From Flavobacteriales bacterium (GTDB lineage Bacteria; Bacteroidota; Bacteroidia; Flavobacteriales_F; PHOS-HE28), in contig JADKFY010000011.1 in NCBI GenBank assembly GCA_016717305.1, forward strand, positions 1 to 64,000: 64,000 bases of DNA, in the 5' to 3' direction. The stretch's first letter is position 1. Each line of letters begins with the position of its first letter. The position numbers and the translations under genes are program-made. Positions 59,498 through 64,000 of this stretch are shown here, in pieces. The notes beneath the pieces were generated by a model that was not told the origin of the DNA, searched no databases, and saw nothing but the letters and a program-made list of their open reading frames with translations.

Positions 59498-59797
59498 ATG
59501 CAGCCGCTTATTTTCGACATCAGTGGTGGAGAGTTGCTGGTCGTCCTGCTGTTCGCCCTGTTGTTCTTTGGTAGCAAGGGAATTCCTGACCTTGCACGTA
59601 CTATGGGCCGGACGCTACGGCAGGTGCGTGATGCGAGCAACGAGGTGCAACGCGAGATCCAAAAGGGAGTGACCGATGTGCACCGTTCCGTGAACGATCA
59701 ACGGAACAATTTCCAAAAGTCAATTGAAGAGGCCACACCCAAGTTGGACCAGGCCGACCCTGTGCCACCCAAGCCCCCGGAAGTGGGGAAGGAGTGA
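59498..59797 (+). CDS. tatA: Sec-independent translocase TatA/TatE-type subunit
   Basis: The protein has 99 residues. The ATG at 59498 is preferred to a GTG 14 codons upstream, because the upstream part lies in the hairpin. The N-terminal membrane helix (GGELLVVLLFALLFFGSKG, about 8-26) ends in the FG hinge, followed by the amphipathic helix (PDLARTMGRTLRQVRDASNEV), a charged region and a proline-rich tail (VPPKPPEV). TatA oligomers form the pore for folded proteins that carry twin-arginine signals. TatB and TatC genes are not in view. Bacteroidota typically use a single TatA-type protein. It directly follows secDF but probably has its own promoter. Confidence 0.9.
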   Translation: MQPLIFDISGGELLVVLLFALLFFGSKGIPDLARTMGRTLRQVRDASNEVQREIQKGVTDVHRSVNDQRNNFQKSIEEATPKLDQADPVPPKPPEVGKE

Positions 59798-59978
59798 TCG
59801 ACCACCGTGGTGTCTGATCCCATCGTGAGCTTTGTTTTGGATAGGTGACCGTATCGTCGGTCCATCGGTGTCTGCAAACCGACGGCTCGGTCCGTTGATC
59901 TCGATCTGTGGCCTAAAACCATTTCGCAGTATGGATCAGGCTAGAGATGCGCCGTGATCTTTTCGCATGGCGATACGG

Positions 59979-60048
59979 CAGGGTCGTTGCAACGCCGAAG
60001 CGGCGCAGGGTGCGAAGCAACCGAGGCTGGAGCTACGGAACGATCCTG
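59979..60048. other. Intergenic segment with nested hairpins upstream of glutamine synthetase
   Basis: CAGGGTCGTT (59979-59988) pairs with AACGATCCTG (60039-60048) over ten positions including one G-U. Inside lie a GCCG/CGGC hairpin (59994-60004) and a second stem, CCG...CGG, around GGCTGGAGCT (60021-60038). The whole gap 59798-60274 has no recognisable gene; an 82-residue minus-strand frame across it looks like chance coding in a repeat. It could be a structured RNA or an interspersed repeat. I recognise no Rfam family. Confidence 0.35.
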
Positions 60049-60246
60049 TTGGAGAAGCCAAGTGGAAAGACCACAAGTAGATCCGCCTAAGCCTTACTGC
60101 GAGATGGTATAAGTACACGAACCCTAGTGTTTTCGAACCGTGGACTTTGTCCAATTTTGCCAGGTTTGGAAATGGTGTGTGCACAATTGAGGGGGTATGG
60201 TCATAAAATGCTCATAAATATTCACCTTACCCCCTTCGGTTCGCAC

Positions 60247-60254
60247 TACATTTG
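60247..60254 (+). promoter_or_regulatory. -7 box TACATTTG of glutamine synthetase III
   Basis: TACATTTG matches TAnnTTTG exactly and lies 20 bases before the ATG at 60275, a typical short leader. No clear TTG is found at the -33 position. Confidence 0.5.
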
Positions 60255-60274
60255 TCGCAGAACCATAAAAATCC

Positions 60275-62467
60275 ATGAGCACCCCCCGAATTCGTACCAA
60301 GGCGATCGAAGATGTACTTGGCCGCGTCCCGAACCATACTGATGCGCCTTCAGCCAAGGTTTCGGATTTCTTCGGAGCCAATGTGTTCAATGAGGATGCG
60401 ATGCGCATGTTCCTCACCGAGGACGCCTACTTCGCTGTGCGCCAAGCCATCCACCAAGGGGAACGGATCGATCGCAAATTGGCGGACCAAGTGGCGAGTG
60501 GCATGAAGGAATGGGCGTTCACCAAAGGAGCTACGCACTACACCCACTGGTTCCAGCCACTTACGGGCCTAAGTGCTGAGAAGCACGATGCTTTCTTTGA
60601 ACCGATCGGTGGAGGACGAAGCATAGAACGATTTGATGGTTCCCTTCTTGTTCAGCAAGAACCGGATGCCAGCAGCTTTCCCAACGGCGGCTTGCGCAAC
60701 ACGTTTGAAGCCCGTGGTTACACCGCCTGGGACCCCAGCAGCCCGGCTTTCGTGATCGGCCGCACCTTATGCATTCCTACGATCTTCATTAGCTATACCG
60801 GTGAAGCGTTGGATTACAAGATGCCGCTGCTCCGCGCGATCCGTGCGGTGGATGAGGCAGCCACCGCCGTGTGCCAGTATTTCGACAAGGACGTTAATAA
60901 GGTGATGGCCACATTGGGCTGGGAACAGGAGTACTTTCTCATCGATAAGTCCCTGTTCTTCGCTCGGCCCGATATCATGATGTGTGGTCGTGCCTTGTTC
61001 GGCCATACCCCTGCGAAGGGACAACAATTGGAAGACCATTATTTTGGAAGTATCCCTGATCGTGCCCGCGCTTTCATGCGTGATTTTGAGAACGAGGCGC
61101 TGATGCTGGGTATTCCTGTAAAGACACGACACAACGAAGTGGCTCCCAACCAGTTCGAGTGCGCACCGGTGTTCGAGGAACTCAATTTGGCGGTGGATCA
61201 TAATGTCCTGTTGATGGACATCATGGAAAAGACCGCCCATAAACATGATTTCAGAGTGCTCCTCCATGAGAAACCCTATGCTGGGGTGAACGGTAGTGGA
61301 AAGCACAACAATTGGAGCTTGGCGACCAACACGGGAAAGAACCTGTTGCGCCCGGCCAAAACGCCGAAGGAGAACCTTCAGTTCTTGACCTTTTTCGTGA
61401 ACACCATCAAGGCCATTCACAATCACGCTGATGTCTTACGGGCAAGCATTGCAACGGCCGGCAACGACCACCGCCTTGGGGCCAATGAAGCACCCCCGGC
61501 GATCATCTCGGTATTCATCGGTGAGCATTTGAGCAACTTGCTCGACGGCCTTGAGAAGAACATCAAAGGGGGAATGACCCCTGACCTGAAGACCGAATTG
61601 AAGCTGGATATCGGCCGCATTCCGAGCGTGATGCTTGATAATACGGATCGCAATCGCACCAGCCCGTTCGCCTTTACCGGTAACAAGTTCGAGTTCCGTG
61701 CCGTGGGCAGCAGCGCGAACTGTGCGGGCCCAATGACCGTGCTCAACACCATAGTAGCCCATCAACTGCGGGTGTTCAAAAAGCAAGTGGACCAGCTTAT
61801 TACGAAAGGGACCAAGAAGGACGAAGCCATCCTACGCGTCCTGCGCGATGTGATCGCAGAAAGCAAGGCGATCCGTTTCGAAGGGAATGGCTATGGCGAA
61901 GAATGGGTCAAAGAGGCGGCTGGCCGTGGGCTGAAGAATATCATGGACACGCCACGGGCCTTGGACGTTTGGTCGAGCAAGGAGACCAAAGCGCTCTTTG
62001 CGGACATGAATGTCATGAGCCCTGTGGAGGTCGAGGCCCGACACGAGATCAAACTGCACAATTACACCTTGAAGATCCAGATCGAAAGTAGGGTGGTGGG
62101 CGACCTGGCGCAGAACCATATCATCCCGACCGCGATCTCCTATCAGAACCGTTTGCTGGAGAATGTCCTCGGCCTACGTGCCGTGCTCGGCGAGGCCGGT
62201 GCGAAAAAGGCGAGTTCCACCCAAGTGAAGTTGATCGAGGAGATCAGTGAACACCTCGGCACGGTGAAGGTTTTGGTGGACCAGATGATCGAGGCTCGTA
62301 AAAAGGCCAACACCAAAGTAGAAGCGCGTGACAAGGCCATTTCGTACTGCGACACGGTGAAGCCCTACTTGGATAAGATCCGTTACCACGTGGACAAGCT
62401 GGAACTTCTTGTGGATGATGAACTTTGGCCATTACCAAAGATGCGGGAACTGTTGTTCACTCGTTAG
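60275..62467 (+). CDS. glnN: Glutamine synthetase type III
   Basis: The protein has 730 residues, the length of GSIII, against about 470 for type I. It makes glutamine from glutamate, ammonia and ATP. The GSIII N-terminal region is typical (VSDFFGANVFNEDAMRMFL, THYTHWFQPLTG, KHDAFFEP). Catalytic parts include GWEQEYFLID (metal-binding Glu residues), HNEVAPNQFECAPVFEE, EKPYAGVNGSGKHNNWSL (ammonium/ATP loop) and NRTSPFAFTGNKFEFRAVGSSANCAGPM (glutamate-binding Arg). The C-terminal extension after residue 600 is also family-specific. It is monocistronic with its own promoter box. Ammonia from urea released by the purine cluster could feed it, but that link is only metabolic. Confidence 0.97.
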   Translation: MSTPRIRTKAIEDVLGRVPNHTDAPSAKVSDFFGANVFNEDAMRMFLTEDAYFAVRQAIHQGERIDRKLADQVASGMKEWAFTKGATHYTHWFQPLTGLSAEKHDAFFEPIGGGRSIERFDGSLLVQQEPDASSFPNGGLRNTFEARGYTAWDPSSPAFVIGRTLCIPTIFISYTGEALDYKMPLLRAIRAVDEAATAVCQYFDKDVNKVMATLGWEQEYFLIDKSLFFARPDIMMCGRALFGHTPAKGQQLEDHYFGSIPDRARAFMRDFENEALMLGIPVKTRHNEVAPNQFECAPVFEELNLAVDHNVLLMDIMEKTAHKHDFRVLLHEKPYAGVNGSGKHNNWSLATNTGKNLLRPAKTPKENLQFLTFFVNTIKAIHNHADVLRASIATAGNDHRLGANEAPPAIISVFIGEHLSNLLDGLEKNIKGGMTPDLKTELKLDIGRIPSVMLDNTDRNRTSPFAFTGNKFEFRAVGSSANCAGPMTVLNTIVAHQLRVFKKQVDQLITKGTKKDEAILRVLRDVIAESKAIRFEGNGYGEEWVKEAAGRGLKNIMDTPRALDVWSSKETKALFADMNVMSPVEVEARHEIKLHNYTLKIQIESRVVGDLAQNHIIPTAISYQNRLLENVLGLRAVLGEAGAKKASSTQVKLIEEISEHLGTVKVLVDQMIEARKKANTKVEARDKAISYCDTVKPYLDKIRYHVDKLELLVDDELWPLPKMRELLFTR

Positions 62468-62622
62468 GGGCCTATACACTGAGTTCAGGTTATCGTCCGA
62501 GCTTACGTTCATGACTGATGATCAGTTCCTTGGATGTATCGGGATAGGGGAGATATGAATGTCTTTATGCGTTAATGCCTTGGATCTTTTGAGTTCTTCC
62601 TTTCACGTTCGGCAAATCGATA

Positions 62623-62630
62623 TATCTTCG
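62623..62630 (+). promoter_or_regulatory. Candidate -7 box TATCTTCG of the PorE-like gene
   Basis: The octamer is identical to those before gyrB and the S9 peptidase gene. It ends 41 bases before the ATG at 62672. The rest of the 204-base gap shows nothing else. Confidence 0.4.
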
Positions 62631-62671
62631 CCCGGAACCCGAAAAGGGGTCACACCATCCATTCGAACCAG

Positions 62672-64000
62672 ATGACAACAAGCAAGTTCCTGGCAAGCCT
62701 TTTCCTTAGCGTGGCATGTTTCTCCAGTGCCATGGCGCAAGGCAAACTCGCACAAGAGGCAGATGAAGCATTCAAGAAGGGTTTCTATTTCAACGCAATA
62801 GAGCTTTACAAGAAGGCTTATACGGTTGAGAAGCAAGCCAGCACGAAAGCTGAACTGATCTTCAAAGTGGGCGAGGCCTACCGTACGCTCGGGGATGCGG
62901 AACAAGCTGCCGTTTGGTACGAAAAGGCCAACAAGGCCCAGTACACCGACCCTGTCACCTACCTGTACATCGGCGATATGCTAAAGCAACAGGGCAAGTA
63001 TGCCGATGCCATTGCCGCCTACAACCGATTCAAGGAAAAGAAGCCCGGGGACATGCGTGCGGAGGCTGGGATTTCCGAAAGCCAACAAGCTCAGGCTTGG
63101 AAGGATGCACCCACCCGGTATAGTGTGGACCCGGAGGTACTGTTGAACAGTCCTCAGTATGATTTTACACCCGGATTCGCGGACAAGAAGAACGAACTGG
63201 TGGTGTACACCAGCACTCGCCCTGGATCCACGGGTGTGGAGACCGACCAGATCATCGGTGAAAGCTTCAGTGACCTGTTCACGAGCAGCCGCGACCGTTT
63301 GGGAAAGTGGAGCGAACCAGTGAAATTGCCAAGTGTGATCAATACCGCCGGTAATGAAGGTGCGCCCATCTTCAATGAAAAACGCAACCTGATGTACTTC
63401 ACCCGTTGTCCAATGGAGAAGAAGAAGGTCTTCGGCTGCGATATATGGATGAGCAAAAAAGTCGGGAACAACTATTCGGAGCCCGTCATCTTGCCGCTTC
63501 GGCCAGAGAAGAACGATACCATTACGATCGGCCATCCGGCACTCAACAAGGAGGAGACCGCATTGATCTTCGCAAGTGACATGAAATGGCCCGGACACAA
63601 AGGGGGCAAGGACCTTTACATGGTCAAGCTCGACAAGGACGGCAACACCGTTGGTGCACCGACCAATCTTGGAGCTGATATCAACACCGTCAAGGATGAC
63701 ATGTTCCCATTTGTGCGCGAGGACGGTGCGTTGTACTTCGCCAGCAATGGACGCGCAAGCATGGGCGGTTTGGATATCTACCGAGCAGAGAAAGCCGGTG
63801 AATCCGGTTGGAGCGCGGTGAGCAACTTGCAATCACCGATCAACAGTTCTTCCGATGACTTTGGTATAGCCTTCGAAGGTGCTGAAGAACGTGGGTTCTT
63901 CACCAGTAATCGCCCTGGTGGAAAAGGCATGGATGATATCTGGCGTTTCTACTTGCCGGATATGGTCTTCGGCTTGCAAGGAACAGCATACGATAAGCTC
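62672..64000 (+). CDS. PorE-like T9SS outer-membrane protein: TPR, PD40 propeller, CRD start (partial)
   Basis: The gene runs off the right edge after 443 codons. The ATG at 62672 starts a signal peptide (KFLASLFLSVACFSSAMAQ). Residues 25-130 form three TPR units (AFKKGFYFNAIELYKKAY, EQAAVWYEKAN, KYADAIAAYNRFKEKKPGD). From about 150 to 430 there are PD40/WD40-like blades (FADKKNELVVYTSTRPGS, GAPIFNEKRNLMYFTRCP, HPALNKEETALIFASDM, FPFVREDGALYFASNG, AFEGAEERGFFTSNRPGG). The last residues (GLQGTAYDKL) begin a carboxypeptidase-regulatory-like domain. This order matches PorE, whose missing C-terminus should be an OmpA-type peptidoglycan-binding domain. PorE anchors part of the T9SS to the cell wall. 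Confidence 0.82.
   Translation, partial: MTTSKFLASLFLSVACFSSAMAQGKLAQEADEAFKKGFYFNAIELYKKAYTVEKQASTKAELIFKVGEAYRTLGDAEQAAVWYEKANKAQYTDPVTYLYIGDMLKQQGKYADAIAAYNRFKEKKPGDMRAEAGISESQQAQAWKDAPTRYSVDPEVLLNSPQYDFTPGFADKKNELVVYTSTRPGSTGVETDQIIGESFSDLFTSSRDRLGKWSEPVKLPSVINTAGNEGAPIFNEKRNLMYFTRCPMEKKKVFGCDIWMSKKVGNNYSEPVILPLRPEKNDTITIGHPALNKEETALIFASDMKWPGHKGGKDLYMVKLDKDGNTVGAPTNLGADINTVKDDMFPFVREDGALYFASNGRASMGGLDIYRAEKAGESGWSAVSNLQSPINSSSDDFGIAFEGAEERGFFTSNRPGGKGMDDIWRFYLPDMVFGLQGTAYDKL

Noticed and set aside
60125..60160. TTCGAACC-like piece that could belong to a tRNA T-arm
   Set aside because: No acceptor stem, anticodon arm or CCA context can be built around it. Similar pieces elsewhere in the window lie inside coding genes.
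59936..60184. 82-codon minus-strand frame in the gap before glutamine synthetase
   Set aside because: It crosses the hairpin-rich segment, is rich in Cys, Arg, Ser and Ala, and has no family resemblance. More likely a repeat than a gene.

Overview
The window reads as chromosome of a member of the Bacteroidota, probably the Flavobacteriales/Chitinophagales sphere. The evidence is type IX secretion (T9SS) sorting domains of type A and type B on at least seven proteins, a DUF5606 protein, fused SecDF, glutamine synthetase type III, almost no Shine-Dalgarno sequences, and promoter boxes close to TAnnTTTG. There is no rRNA, tRNA, CRISPR array, phage or insertion sequence that I can support.

Layout. 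1-8.3 kb: DUF5606 protein, then a redox/protease secretome block (five-heme T9SS cytochrome, M28 peptidase, T9SS cupredoxin-like protein, DPP4-type peptidase, di-heme peroxidase lipoprotein). 8.5-12.6 kb: murB, two overlapping glycosyltransferases, ftsE-type ATPase. 12.8-17.7 kb: a TPR protein overlapping an outer-membrane barrel gene. 18-20 kb: gyrB with a strong terminator. 20-33.2 kb: a purine-degradation cluster (xdhC, puuD, allB, alc, uraD, uraH, a DUF6986/malate-synthase-like lyase, xdhB, xdhA) that could take xanthine through urate and allantoin to ureidoglycolate and urea. 33.3-50 kb: three consecutive T9SS type B surface proteins, the first a giant of about 3,350 residues with about 28 tandem repeats. 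50.2-52.2 kb: an ECF sigma factor followed by a one-TM protein with PKD domains and a type B-like C-terminus. 52.4-64 kb: mdh, an FG-GAP T9SS protein, secDF carrying an inserted OmpA-like domain, tatA, glutamine synthetase III, and the 5' part of a PorE-like T9SS outer-membrane protein.

The strongest candidate for something new is SecDF at 55951-59436. A complete OmpA-type peptidoglycan-binding domain sits in the periplasmic linker of its SecD half, which would tie the secretion motor to the cell wall. The ECF sigma factor paired with a T9SS-cargo-like membrane protein, and the multi-heme cytochrome exported by T9SS, are the next most interesting.

Caution: at least eight genes (allB, alc, the DUF6986 gene, xdhA, xdhB, two type B adhesins and the FG-GAP protein) are interrupted by one-base shifts, mostly in short homopolymers. 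Catalytic residues survive on both sides of each break, and in the repeat array compensating indels occur within 50 bases. I read most of these as consensus errors rather than gene decay, although decay of the purine cluster cannot be excluded from sequence alone.
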